DNA of 14,888 bases from Thermodesulfovibrionales bacterium. Lineage in GTDB: Bacteria; Nitrospirota; Thermodesulfovibrionia; Thermodesulfovibrionales; Dissulfurispiraceae. Of the stretch, positions 7,555 to 14,850 are shown piece by piece. The DNA lies in contig JAJOKM010000181.1 of the NCBI GenBank assembly GCA_021129835.1, positions 1 through 14,888 of the forward strand, in the 5' to 3' direction. Position 1 is the first letter of the stretch; every line of letters begins with the position of its first letter. The translations under genes were made by a program, and so were the position numbers. The notes below the pieces were generated by a model. That model worked only from the letters and a program-made list of their open reading frames with translations. It was not told the origin of the DNA and searched no databases.

Positions 7555-8601
7555 ATGAAGATCAAGAACTTTATTGGGGACAGTTTTAAGGATGCACTCG
7601 AAACGGTGAAGAAAGAACTTGGGCCTGATGCAATAATACTTTCGAGCAAAGCTGTAAAGACCAGGCCCCCTAACCTTGCCAATAAGGATGTTGTTGAGGT
7701 CACGGCTGCTGTAGATGAAACAGGTGATATCTCTCCTGCTGCATCTATAGCAATCCATGATGTTGAGGAGATATTAAGAGAGATCAGAAGCCTCAAAGAT
7801 GAGGTGGTCTTTCTTAAAGAGACCTTAAGACCGGTGGTCCCAACCCTCAGGGTGGGAAAAGAAAAGAAGGGGCTTTTCAATATTCTTACAAGGAATGGGG
7901 TTGATTTTCAATTTGCGATCACCTTATTAGAGAGATCTCAGGAGTCAATAGATAGCTTAAGGAGTGTTATAAAACAGGATATAAAGACACAGAATCTTTT
8001 GTCTGCTGAAGGCAATGGGCTTATATTCTTGGGCCCCTCCGGGGTAGGAAAGACCACAACTATGTCAAAAATTGCTCATTTGATGACCTCAAAAAAGAAC
8101 TATGCTACTCTCATGTCACTCGATGAAGGAAGAGTAGGTTCTATCGCCCATATGAAAGAGTTATCGAAACAACTGCGGTGCCAGTTAAAGGTCATTAAAA
8201 GGGTGAGCGAGTTGCCAAAAATTATTTATAAAGAGATAGGAAGGGGCCCAATCCTTATCGATACTCCTGGTTATGAATATAAAGAGATACTCGAAGATAT
8301 AAGAGAGATATTTCCTTCCAGATTTCCTCTAAAGAGGTGTTTTTTAATGGATGCATCTATGAACATGCAGTCATCATTGAAGGCATGGCAACATTGCAAC
8401 AACGATATGATTGATTACATAGGTTTTACAAAGATAGATATGGCAGCACAATATGGAAATATTTATAATCTTTCCCTACTGACAAGCCTTCCACTTTCTC
8501 TTATAACTACAGGAACAGATGTTCCTGGTGACATCGAAATTCCTACTCCAGAATTTCTTGCCAATCTTATTACAGGAGGGACTTATAATGGGCATCAATA
8601 G
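7555..8601 (+). CDS. flhF: SRP-type GTPase FlhF, with divergent G2/G3 motifs
   Basis: FlhF is a signal-recognition-particle-type GTPase that marks where flagella are built. The 348-residue product has the typical N-terminus MKIKNFIGDSFKDALETVKK, a shortened variable B region, and an NG domain. P-loop GPSGVGKT is at 160-167 and TKID at 292-295. Two motifs differ from the usual form as I recall it: DTYR-type G2 reads DEGRVGS (190-196), and DTAGR-type G3 reads DTPGY (236-240). GTP binding looks possible, but normal hydrolysis is doubtful. The ATG at 7555, 7 nt after AGGGGAG, is preferred over the TTG at 7549. Its end overlaps flhG by 14 bp. Confidence 0.93.
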   Translation: MKIKNFIGDSFKDALETVKKELGPDAIILSSKAVKTRPPNLANKDVVEVTAAVDETGDISPAASIAIHDVEEILREIRSLKDEVVFLKETLRPVVPTLRVGKEKKGLFNILTRNGVDFQFAITLLERSQESIDSLRSVIKQDIKTQNLLSAEGNGLIFLGPSGVGKTTTMSKIAHLMTSKKNYATLMSLDEGRVGSIAHMKELSKQLRCQLKVIKRVSELPKIIYKEIGRGPILIDTPGYEYKEILEDIREIFPSRFPLKRCFLMDASMNMQSSLKAWQHCNNDMIDYIGFTKIDMAAQYGNIYNLSLLTSLPLSLITTGTDVPGDIEIPTPEFLANLITGGTYNGHQ

Positions 8602-9397
8602 TTTGAGAATAATAGCGGTATCCAGCGGCAAGGGAGGTGTCGGAAAGACGAATTTTGTTGCCAACCTTGCCCTATTTTATGCAGGACTGAACAAGAGGGT
8701 GCTTATTCTCGATGCTGATCTGGGTTTGAGCAATATAGATATATTGTTTGGGGTATCACCTAAGTATAATCTCAAGCATGTATTACGGGGCGAAAAAAAG
8801 ATAAAGGATGTTGTCGCTGCTGGTCCTTCGGGGATAAAGATCCTTCCGGCCAGCTCCGGAGTTAGAGAGCTGGTAAATCTGACAGATGAACAAAAATTAA
8901 ATCTCGTTTCAGAACTGGATGATTTCGATATGCCATTTGATATTTTTTTAATAGATACCGGCGCTGGTATATCTGACAATGTATTGTTTTTTTGCAGCGC
9001 CGCACAAGAGACGATCGTCCTAATCACGACAGAGCCTACGTCGATGACAGATGCCTATGCCCTTATAAAGATACTCTCGAGAGATTTTGGAGAAAGGCAT
9101 TTCAATATCCTCGTAAATACAGCCCGCTCTGAAAATGATGCCCTTAATACATTCAGAAAACTGGCAGTAGCCGCAGATAGATTTCTTAATCTCTCCATTA
9201 ATTATCTCGGGTACTTACCGTATGATCGCCATGTAAAGAGTGCGATAATTGCACAGAAAGGTTTTATCACTATATATCCTAACAGTGATTTTACGAAAAG
9301 GCTGGCAAATGTAGGCAGAAAGGTGCTTGATAGCCCCCCAGAGAATTTAAAGGGTAATATACAATTCTTCCTAAGGAAGGCATTGAGAGCCGAATGA
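8588..9397 (+). CDS. flhG: MinD-like ATPase FlhG (YlxH/FleN)
   Basis: FlhG is a membrane-cycling ATPase that limits flagellar number and acts with FlhF. The 269-residue product has a deviant Walker A motif, SGKGGVGKT at 13-21, the Asp-Ala-Asp switch at 42-44 (LDADLGLSNIDILFG), and LIDTGAGIS at 121-129. The C-terminal tail (GNIQFFLRKAL) could be the amphipathic membrane anchor. Only about ten residues precede the ATPase core, so the N-terminal DQAxxLR helix known to stimulate FlhF is absent. The ATG at 8588 follows GGAGGG (8575-8580) with 7-nt spacing. An upstream in-frame start at 8519 would lie inside flhF and also lacks the helix. The stop is directly followed by fliA. Confidence 0.93.
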   Translation: MGINSLRIIAVSSGKGGVGKTNFVANLALFYAGLNKRVLILDADLGLSNIDILFGVSPKYNLKHVLRGEKKIKDVVAAGPSGIKILPASSGVRELVNLTDEQKLNLVSELDDFDMPFDIFLIDTGAGISDNVLFFCSAAQETIVLITTEPTSMTDAYALIKILSRDFGERHFNILVNTARSENDALNTFRKLAVAADRFLNLSINYLGYLPYDRHVKSAIIAQKGFITIYPNSDFTKRLANVGRKVLDSPPENLKGNIQFFLRKALRAE

Positions 9398-10120
9398 ATG
9401 AAGAAGATATCAAAAAAACAGAGAGAGCAGACAGTTAAACAACTCTTACCGAAAGTAAAATATTATGCCAGTAGGTACGCATTCGATCTTCCACCGGGAT
9501 TAGAGATTAAAGATTTAGTATCGGCCGGAATTATTGGACTCATAGAAGCAATGAAAAAGTATGATCCTTCCAAAAATACAACCCTTAGCACCTTCGCAGA
9601 CTTCAGAATAAGGGGCGCTATACTTGATGAGATTCGTTCTATGCAGTGGGCACCAAAAAATTCAAGGAAGAAATTAGGAGAGGTAAGGAATACCTATGCA
9701 GAGCTCGAAAAGGGACTTAATCGGCCTGCTACCGACGAAGAGGTTGCAGAGAAGCTGAATATAACCCTTGATGAACTCTACAAGACCCTCTCGATAGCCA
9801 ATACTATGAATATGATAAATTTGGATGATATTGATTTAACCAAGGAAGGCAACCCCATTGATATTCTCGGATGCATATCCAGAGGAAATGAAAAGGAGAT
9901 GCTGGATGAGTTGAATCTAAAGGAATTGAGAGCTATCATTGGAAGTGCCATCGATGAACTTCCGGAAAAGGAGAGGATAGTTGTGACCCTTTATTATTTT
10001 GAAGAGCTTACAATGAAGGAAATAGCTAAGGTCTTAGATATTAGCGAGTCGAGGGTCTGCCAATTGCATGGGAAGGTTCTTATTAAGCTCAGAAATAAAA
10101 TGGAGCAATGTAAGTCTTGA
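9398..10120 (+). CDS. fliA: RNA polymerase sigma-28 factor FliA
   Basis: FliA directs RNA polymerase to late flagellar and chemotaxis promoters. The 240-residue product has sigma region 2 (about 15-90: DLVSAGIIGLIEAMKKYDP, FRIRGAILDEIRSMQWAPK), a short region 3 with the NRPATDEEVAEKL helix (about 108-120), and a C-terminal region 4 helix-turn-helix (about 186-235: LTMKEIAKVLDISESRVCQL). Length and motifs are those of the FliA/WhiG group. The ATG at 9398 starts on the base after the flhG stop. The ribosome site (GAGAG upstream) is weak, so translation is probably coupled to flhG. Because the gene sits in the sigma-54 operon, late genes would follow gate genes. Confidence 0.95.
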   Translation: MKKISKKQREQTVKQLLPKVKYYASRYAFDLPPGLEIKDLVSAGIIGLIEAMKKYDPSKNTTLSTFADFRIRGAILDEIRSMQWAPKNSRKKLGEVRNTYAELEKGLNRPATDEEVAEKLNITLDELYKTLSIANTMNMINLDDIDLTKEGNPIDILGCISRGNEKEMLDELNLKELRAIIGSAIDELPEKERIVVTLYYFEELTMKEIAKVLDISESRVCQLHGKVLIKLRNKMEQCKS

Positions 10121-10177
10121 ATCATATATCTCCTATTATGTATTCTATACCCTACTGATTATACCGGGGACAATTAA

Positions 10178-12055
10178 ATGATCAAAAATATTAAAAGGCT
10201 AATTCAGAGGCTTAGTGACGAAGACCAGGCAGTCCGGAGGGAAGCAGCCGAAAGGCTATCGGCAGGCGATGAGAGGGCAGTATATCCCCTTATTAAGGCA
10301 CTGAGCGATGAAAATGCAGGCGTTCAAGATACCGCGATGCGTTCTCTGATAGACATAGGAGGCGAGACTACTGGTTACATGATATTGCCCTTGCTGAGAA
10401 AAGATGTCTATCTCAGGAATACTGCCTTAGTTATTCTCAGGGAGTTAGGAGAGGCGGTGGTTTCACTTCTTTATTCAGCATTGAAAGACAAGGATAACGA
10501 TATTAGAAAGTTTGCCATTGACATTTTAAGGGATATAAAAGAAGGTGTTGACCCATCAAAGATTGTCCCTCTCCTAAGCGATCCAAATGCAAATGTTAGG
10601 GCAGCCGCTGCAAAGGCGATAGGCGCAAAGGGCTACAAAAATGCGATTCCAGAATTGAGCAACAGACTTAAAGATGATGAATGGGTATGTTTTTATGCCC
10701 TCGAGGCCCTCGGAGAGTTAAGGGCGGAGGAGGTTATCGAAGAGATAAAAGGGTTGTTACATAGCAGATCGACTATAGTTCGTTTCGCTGCCATCGAGGC
10801 ATTAGGAAAAATCGGATCTAAAAGGGCTGCAGACATGCTAATGTCATATCTGCACATAGCGCCAGATGATGAGGTGAATGTAATTATAAAAGCCATTATA
10901 TCGGCAGGCGTAACTCCTGAAATGTCTGATCTTTCAAGATACCTCATAAAAATGCTCGAGGAAGGAGATTTGGAAGAACGAGAGATAGCATTGAAAGGTA
11001 TTGCATCGATTAACTGCAGAGAGGCTATCCCGATTATGGTTGATATTGCTGGTTCTCTGGAACCATCTCTGGCGGAGAATGAACAGGAGTTTTTGCTGCT
11101 AAAGGATACGATCGTCTCCATAAATTCTGAAGAAGAATTATTAAAAATATTAGATTCTCCTGATATTAAGCACCGGGGGAAATCCCTGGCGATCGAGATC
11201 CTCGGTGAGATGCGAAGTGAGAAAGCTATTTATAGATTGATCGATTACCTTGCTGATTCAAGGAGAGGCCCGCGGAAGGCATCTGCTGTCGCCCTCGGAA
11301 AGATAGGCAGACACGAATCAATAAGGCCTCTGATAGAGGTAGCGATGAATGATGCGGATTCCAATGTAAGACGCTCTGCCATCGAGGCGATTGGTAATAT
11401 GCAGGCTAAGGATGCATTCAGTCCATTGCTTGAGATGTTAGAACTAGAAGAGCATTATGATATCATCGAGAAGATTGTTGAATCGCTGATGAAGATTGAT
11501 GCCACTTCCTTTTTATCTGATATATCACAGTATCGTGACAATGTCCGCGAGGCAATAGCGAAGACAATATTTAGTGTAGAACTACTATTGAGACTCACAA
11601 ATGACCCCAGCGAAGCGGTGAAAATTGCAGCAATACATGGACTTGGCTATGCAGGAACAGACGAGGCAATTTCGAGACTCGTAGGACTCACCAAAGAGCG
11701 TGCCCCTGACATAAGAAAGGCTGCTATTGCGGGGCTTGGCGAGGCAAGATATTGTGCCCATGAATTGTTCGATGCACTAAAGGACGAGGACTCATGGGTA
11801 AGGTTTTATGCTGTCAAGGCGATAGCCCTTTCTTGCGATAATGAAGAGGTTATTAAGGGGATGAAGGCAGCGATGTATGATGAATTTATTCCTGTTGTCA
11901 TGTCTGCTATAGATATACTTATGGAGATAGGGAGCAAGGAGGCAGATGAAATATTAGCCGCTCACAAAGAACACCGCAATCTTGATGTGAGAGAGAAAAT
12001 AAAGAGGTACTGCAAAGATCAGGATGCACAAACAGGTATAAAGGAATGGGCTTAG
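10178..12055 (+). CDS. HEAT/PBS-lyase-repeat scaffold protein
   Basis: Function unknown. The 625-residue product is almost entirely a HEAT-type alpha-solenoid of about 31-residue units. Repeat signatures include VRREAAERLSAG, VRAAAAKAIGAKG, IVRFAAIEALGKIG, VRRSAIEAIGN and IRKAAIAGLGEAR. Two units are near-duplicates, DEWVCFYALEALGEL (about 168) and DSWVRFYAVKAIALS (about 543). No signal peptide, membrane segment or catalytic domain is visible, so it should be a cytoplasmic protein-binding platform. The ATG at 10178 follows GGGGA by about 7 nt. It lies between fliA and cheR, 57 nt after fliA and 2 nt before cheR, so a chemotaxis or motor partner is the most reasonable guess. Confidence 0.85.
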   Translation: MIKNIKRLIQRLSDEDQAVRREAAERLSAGDERAVYPLIKALSDENAGVQDTAMRSLIDIGGETTGYMILPLLRKDVYLRNTALVILRELGEAVVSLLYSALKDKDNDIRKFAIDILRDIKEGVDPSKIVPLLSDPNANVRAAAAKAIGAKGYKNAIPELSNRLKDDEWVCFYALEALGELRAEEVIEEIKGLLHSRSTIVRFAAIEALGKIGSKRAADMLMSYLHIAPDDEVNVIIKAIISAGVTPEMSDLSRYLIKMLEEGDLEEREIALKGIASINCREAIPIMVDIAGSLEPSLAENEQEFLLLKDTIVSINSEEELLKILDSPDIKHRGKSLAIEILGEMRSEKAIYRLIDYLADSRRGPRKASAVALGKIGRHESIRPLIEVAMNDADSNVRRSAIEAIGNMQAKDAFSPLLEMLELEEHYDIIEKIVESLMKIDATSFLSDISQYRDNVREAIAKTIFSVELLLRLTNDPSEAVKIAAIHGLGYAGTDEAISRLVGLTKERAPDIRKAAIAGLGEARYCAHELFDALKDEDSWVRFYAVKAIALSCDNEEVIKGMKAAMYDEFIPVVMSAIDILMEIGSKEADEILAAHKEHRNLDVREKIKRYCKDQDAQTGIKEWA

Positions 12056-12057
12056 AA

Positions 12058-12876
12058 ATGGCAGACGAAACATTTAGACAACTGAGGGATTTTATATGCG
12101 AAAAGAGTGGTATTTTTATTCCTGACAACAAAAAATATTTATTAGAAAGCAGGCTCGGAAGGAGGGTGCAGGAAAGACATCTGAGGGGGTATGAAGACTA
12201 CCTGTATATCCTAAAATATGGCATGAATAGAGATGAACTCTCCATGCTGTTTGATATGGTCACTACAAACGAGACTTTTTTCTTTAGAGAGTCTCAGCAG
12301 TTTGAGGTCTTTGCCGGAGAGGTGCTTAAACGCATTATGGGTGAAAATAGCAGCCTCAGGAGGCGGGATATAAAGATATGGTCAGCAGCCTGTTCTACAG
12401 GAGAAGAGCCATATACAATAGCGATGATGCTCCTTGAAAGACCGGAGGCAAATATCTTCAGAAAAGAGATATATGCCTCTGATATAAGTGAATCTACACT
12501 AAACTCTGCAAAGAGAGGTGTTTATAGTTCGTATTCTACCAGAAATGTCCCTGATGCATACCTAAAGAAATACTTTCAAAACAATAACCAGCAATATCTT
12601 CTATCTCCAGATATAAAATCTATGGTTAGATTCATGAAGGTTAATCTCGTAGAGGATAGCGAAGTGAGGGCAATGCGAGGGATCGACATAATATTCTGTA
12701 GGAACGTTCTTATATATTTTGATAACAGAGCGAAACAAAAGGCAATCTCTTTATTGTATGATTCATTAAGACCAAATGGCTATCTGTTTATTGGGACATC
12801 GGAAAGTCTTCATAGCGTGACGAGGGCATTTAAGCCGGTTGCTATTAATAAGGTAATCGTTTATCAAAAGGCATGA
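12058..12876 (+). CDS. cheR: Chemotaxis receptor methyltransferase CheR
   Basis: CheR transfers methyl groups from S-adenosylmethionine to glutamates on chemoreceptors, which sets adaptation. The 272-residue product has the helical N-terminal domain (about 1-80, with SGIFIPDNKKYLLESRL and VTTNETFFFR), the SAM-binding loop AACSTGEEPYT (110-120), an acidic residue in IYASDIS (138-144) and FCRNVLIYF (213-221). All expected motifs are present and length is normal. A start at 12046 would add MGLE, but there the AAGGA abuts the codon; ATG at 12058 is preferred, though its ribosome site is weak. No CheB or CheD gene follows in the window. Confidence 0.95.
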   Translation: MADETFRQLRDFICEKSGIFIPDNKKYLLESRLGRRVQERHLRGYEDYLYILKYGMNRDELSMLFDMVTTNETFFFRESQQFEVFAGEVLKRIMGENSSLRRRDIKIWSAACSTGEEPYTIAMMLLERPEANIFRKEIYASDISESTLNSAKRGVYSSYSTRNVPDAYLKKYFQNNNQQYLLSPDIKSMVRFMKVNLVEDSEVRAMRGIDIIFCRNVLIYFDNRAKQKAISLLYDSLRPNGYLFIGTSESLHSVTRAFKPVAINKVIVYQKA

Positions 12877-12904
12877 ATAGTGAATAGTAAATATGGAGGT
12901 TTAT

Positions 12905-13456
12905 ATGGATAAGTTTCTTACGGACAAAAACAATGCATCAATAGTAATTGTTGATATCCAGGACAGGCTTGCTGCTGCAATGAAGGTGAAGGATGAAGTT
13001 ATAGCAAATTGTCTCCATCTCATCGAGCTTGCAAAGATGCAAAATATACCAGTGGTTCTGACAGAACAATACCCGAAAGGACTTGGGCGAACTGTCCAAG
13101 AAATCACTGAATCGCTCTTGGCTTATCAGCCCATCGAAAAGCTTGCCTTCAGTTGTTGCGAAGAGCCTAATTTTATGAACGAAATAAAAAGACTCAATAA
13201 AAAAACCATTATCCTCACAGGAATGGAGACACATATATGTGTCCTCCAGACATGCACCGGACTCTTAATGGAAGGCTACAATGTCCATCTGGTTAGGGAT
13301 GCTGTCTGCTCAAGGGAAAAAAAAGAGTGGAAGGCAGGCATCGAATTTATGCGCGACTCAGGGGCAGTTATAACATGCACCGAGACGGTTCTATTCCAAT
13401 TACTAAGAATTGCAGGCACAGAAGAGTTCAAGGTCATTTCAAAGAGGATAAGGTAG
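12905..13456 (+). CDS. Isochorismatase-family cysteine hydrolase
   Basis: This 183-residue cytoplasmic protein belongs to the isochorismatase-like (YcaC-related) hydrolases, which cleave amide or ester bonds; the substrate is unknown. The expected triad is present: Asp17 in VIVDIQD, Lys79 in IEKLAF, and Cys112 in METHICVLQT. The stretch TEQYPKGLG (53-61) is typical. The ATG at 12905 is 5 nt after GGAGG (12895-12899); an in-frame ATG at 12893 overlaps that site and is less likely. The gene follows cheR by 28 nt and may share its transcript, but no link to motility is known. Its 3' end overlaps the opposite-strand JAMM gene by 23 bp. Confidence 0.88.
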   Translation: MDKFLTDKNNASIVIVDIQDRLAAAMKVKDEVIANCLHLIELAKMQNIPVVLTEQYPKGLGRTVQEITESLLAYQPIEKLAFSCCEEPNFMNEIKRLNKKTIILTGMETHICVLQTCTGLLMEGYNVHLVRDAVCSREKKEWKAGIEFMRDSGAVITCTETVLFQLLRIAGTEEFKVISKRIR

Positions 13457-13880
13457 ATTTAGGGTAATTGCTCAGGTTATTAGGTTCGATAATCTTAATC
13501 TCTTTGACTTCTCCTTCCCTGATCGAAAATGCTTTTGCGACTGGCTCTTTCTCCGCGAGACTTACGATAATATAGGCAGAGCCCTCGTAGAAGGCAAGGC
13601 TTACATCTTTTGCAGATGGATATGCCGCTGAAGATGAGTGGGAGTGGAAGATGGCGACCATCTCCATATTATTTTTCCGCATCTCTTTCATAACCTCGAA
13701 TTGCCTTTGGGGATCCAGCATATAGCTTACAGTGGAGTCTTCGATATTGACCATTTTATAAATCCTTGAAATCATGTTGCCCTTGCCTGCGAGGATACCA
13801 CATGCCTCCTTTGGATAACCTTCCCTGCAATGAGCAATCATCTCTTTAAATATCTGAGGTGGGATTATCAGGGTGTGCAT
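13434..13880 (-). CDS. JAMM/Mov34-type metalloprotease
   Basis: The 148-residue protein has the full JAMM zinc-protease signature: Glu25 in PKEACGIL, then His79-x-His81-x7-Ser89-x2-Asp92 (HSHSSSAAYPSAKD). Relatives remove ubiquitin-like proteins from partners or process sulfur-carrier conjugates such as CysO-cysteine. It is a stand-alone domain of normal size, with no signal peptide. The ATG at 13880 has only a weak upstream ribosome site, but the start fits the family N-terminus (MHTLIIPPQIF). The E1-like gene lies directly upstream on the same strand, across a 122-bp repeat element. That pairing suggests a shared carrier-protein pathway, but no carrier gene is in view. Confidence 0.9.
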   Translation of the reverse strand: MHTLIIPPQIFKEMIAHCREGYPKEACGILAGKGNMISRIYKMVNIEDSTVSYMLDPQRQFEVMKEMRKNNMEMVAIFHSHSSSAAYPSAKDVSLAFYEGSAYIIVSLAEKEPVAKAFSIREGEVKEIKIIEPNNLSNYPKSTLSSLK

Positions 13881-13893
13881 ATAAAAGACCCAA

Positions 13894-14015
13894 GTAACTA
13901 CTAAGGTTCAACGTTCACGGTTATAAAGGCTGTTAACTTTGGACCGCTAACTGTAAACGTGAAACCTTTTTTGTCGTGAATCGTGAACTTTGAACCTGAC
14001 AACCTGAGTAGTTAC
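13894..14015. repeat. 122-bp element bounded by 15-bp inverted repeats (contains copy C)
   Basis: GTAACTACTAAGGTT (13894-13908) is the inverse of AACCTGAGTAGTTAC (14001-14015) at 14 of 15 positions. Inside lies the third dispersed-repeat core (13919-13945). A second imperfect stem pairs 13905-13923 with 13948-13966 and is followed by six T at 13967-13972. The element almost fills the space between the JAMM start (13880) and the E1-like stop (14020). No open reading frame is present. It resembles a small non-autonomous repeat unit; no clear target duplication flanks it. Confidence 0.65.
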
Positions 14016-14019
14016 AGAC

Positions 14020-14802
14020 TCAATTTAGGCGATGCAGTCCTGTAACCACTGGATTTTCTCCGCACGCAAGGCATCTAGGATTTCTCTTCACTTTAGCATG
14101 TCTGAAATTTGCCTTCAGTGCATCATATATAAGAAAGGTATTTTTTAAGACATCCCCTTTTTCGAGTATCAATTTCAAGACCTCTGTAGCTTGCAAAGAG
14201 CCAACAACTCCGGTTATGGCGCCTAATACACCTTTCTCCTGAGATGTCGGCACAACACCAAGCGATGGCATCTCCTCAAAGAGGCACCTATAGCAATGAC
14301 CATCTTTAGGCAGTATTGTCGTAACCTGTCCTTCGAATCTCAGAACTGCCCCACTAACAAGGGGGACTTTGAGGATCACGCAGGCATCATTAACAAGGTA
14401 ACGAGTTGGGAAATTATCGCTACAGTCTACCACAATATCATAATCTTTTATTAAATACATGATATTGTCTTTTGAGACCCTCTCCTTTATACTTATCACC
14501 TCTACACCTGGGTTTAATGCCTTGAATGCGGCCATTGCGGAGTCAACCTTATAAGTGCCGAGGGTCTTTGTGCTATGGGCTACCTGTCTTTGTAGGTTAC
14601 TCAATTCAACAATATCGTCGTCTATTATTCCTATAGTACCGACGCCAGCCGCAGCAAGATAATATCCAACGGGAGAGCCAAGTCCTCCAACGCCCACAAT
14701 AAATACCCTTGCCTCTAATATCTTTTTCTGTCCACCCTCACCGACCTCGGGCAATAATATGTTGTACCTGTACCGTTGTGCCTGATCTTCTGTAAGATCC
14801 AT
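14020..14802 (-). CDS. moeB: MoeB/HesA/ThiF-family E1-like adenylyltransferase
   Basis: Enzymes of this family activate the C-terminus of small sulfur carriers (MoaD, ThiS, CysO-like) by adenylation. The 260-residue product has the nucleotide loop GVGGLG (37-42), the NLQRQ segment (69-73), VVDCSDN (124-130), and two CxxC pairs, CYRC (170-173) and CLAC (244-247), that should bind zinc. The usual Cys of the PTC-x-E-x-GVLG loop is Ser187 here (codon TCT). The ATG at 14802 lies 8 nt after AGAGG on the - strand and gives the family N-terminus LTEDQAQRYRYN; a TTG at 14847 would add 15 unrelated residues. The moeB symbol is tentative, since the carrier is not visible. Confidence 0.88.
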   Translation of the reverse strand: MDLTEDQAQRYRYNILLPEVGEGGQKKILEARVFIVGVGGLGSPVGYYLAAAGVGTIGIIDDDIVELSNLQRQVAHSTKTLGTYKVDSAMAAFKALNPGVEVISIKERVSKDNIMYLIKDYDIVVDCSDNFPTRYLVNDACVILKVPLVSGAVLRFEGQVTTILPKDGHCYRCLFEEMPSLGVVPTSQEKGVLGAITGVVGSLQATEVLKLILEKGDVLKNTFLIYDALKANFRHAKVKRNPRCLACGENPVVTGLHRLN

Positions 14803-14819
14803 ATTATACGCCTCTATTT

Positions 14820-14850
14820 GGTGCAAATGGGGTGCAAATGGGGTCAAATC
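14820..14850. repeat. 11-bp direct repeat upstream of the E1-like gene
   Basis: GGTGCAAATGG occurs twice in tandem (14820-14830 and 14831-14841) and is followed by the related GGTCAAATC (14842-14850). It lies just upstream of the E1-like start on the - strand. The bases to the window edge also contain GTCAA and TTGAC in opposite orientation (14843-14847 and 14871-14880 region). It may be the edge of another intergenic repeat, but the window ends here. Confidence 0.5.

Noticed and set aside
8519..8587. N-terminal extension of FlhG upstream of 8588
   Set aside because: It lies wholly within flhF, lacks the DQAxxLR motif, and a strong Shine-Dalgarno precedes ATG 8588.
10115..10150. Possible sigma-70 promoter (TTGAAT, 18 bp, TATTCT) before the HEAT gene
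   Set aside because: Both boxes are weak and the region is A/T-rich; the gene can be read from the upstream operon.
13905..13972. Terminator belonging to the hydrolase gene
   Set aside because: It has a stem and T6 tract on the + strand, but it lies about 450 bp past the hydrolase stop and beyond the antisense JAMM gene; it is kept only as part of the 122-bp element.
14020..14847. Longer E1-like protein starting at TTG 14847
   Set aside because: The extra 15 residues are encoded by the 11-bp direct repeats and do not match the family N-terminus; ATG 14802 has its own ribosome site.
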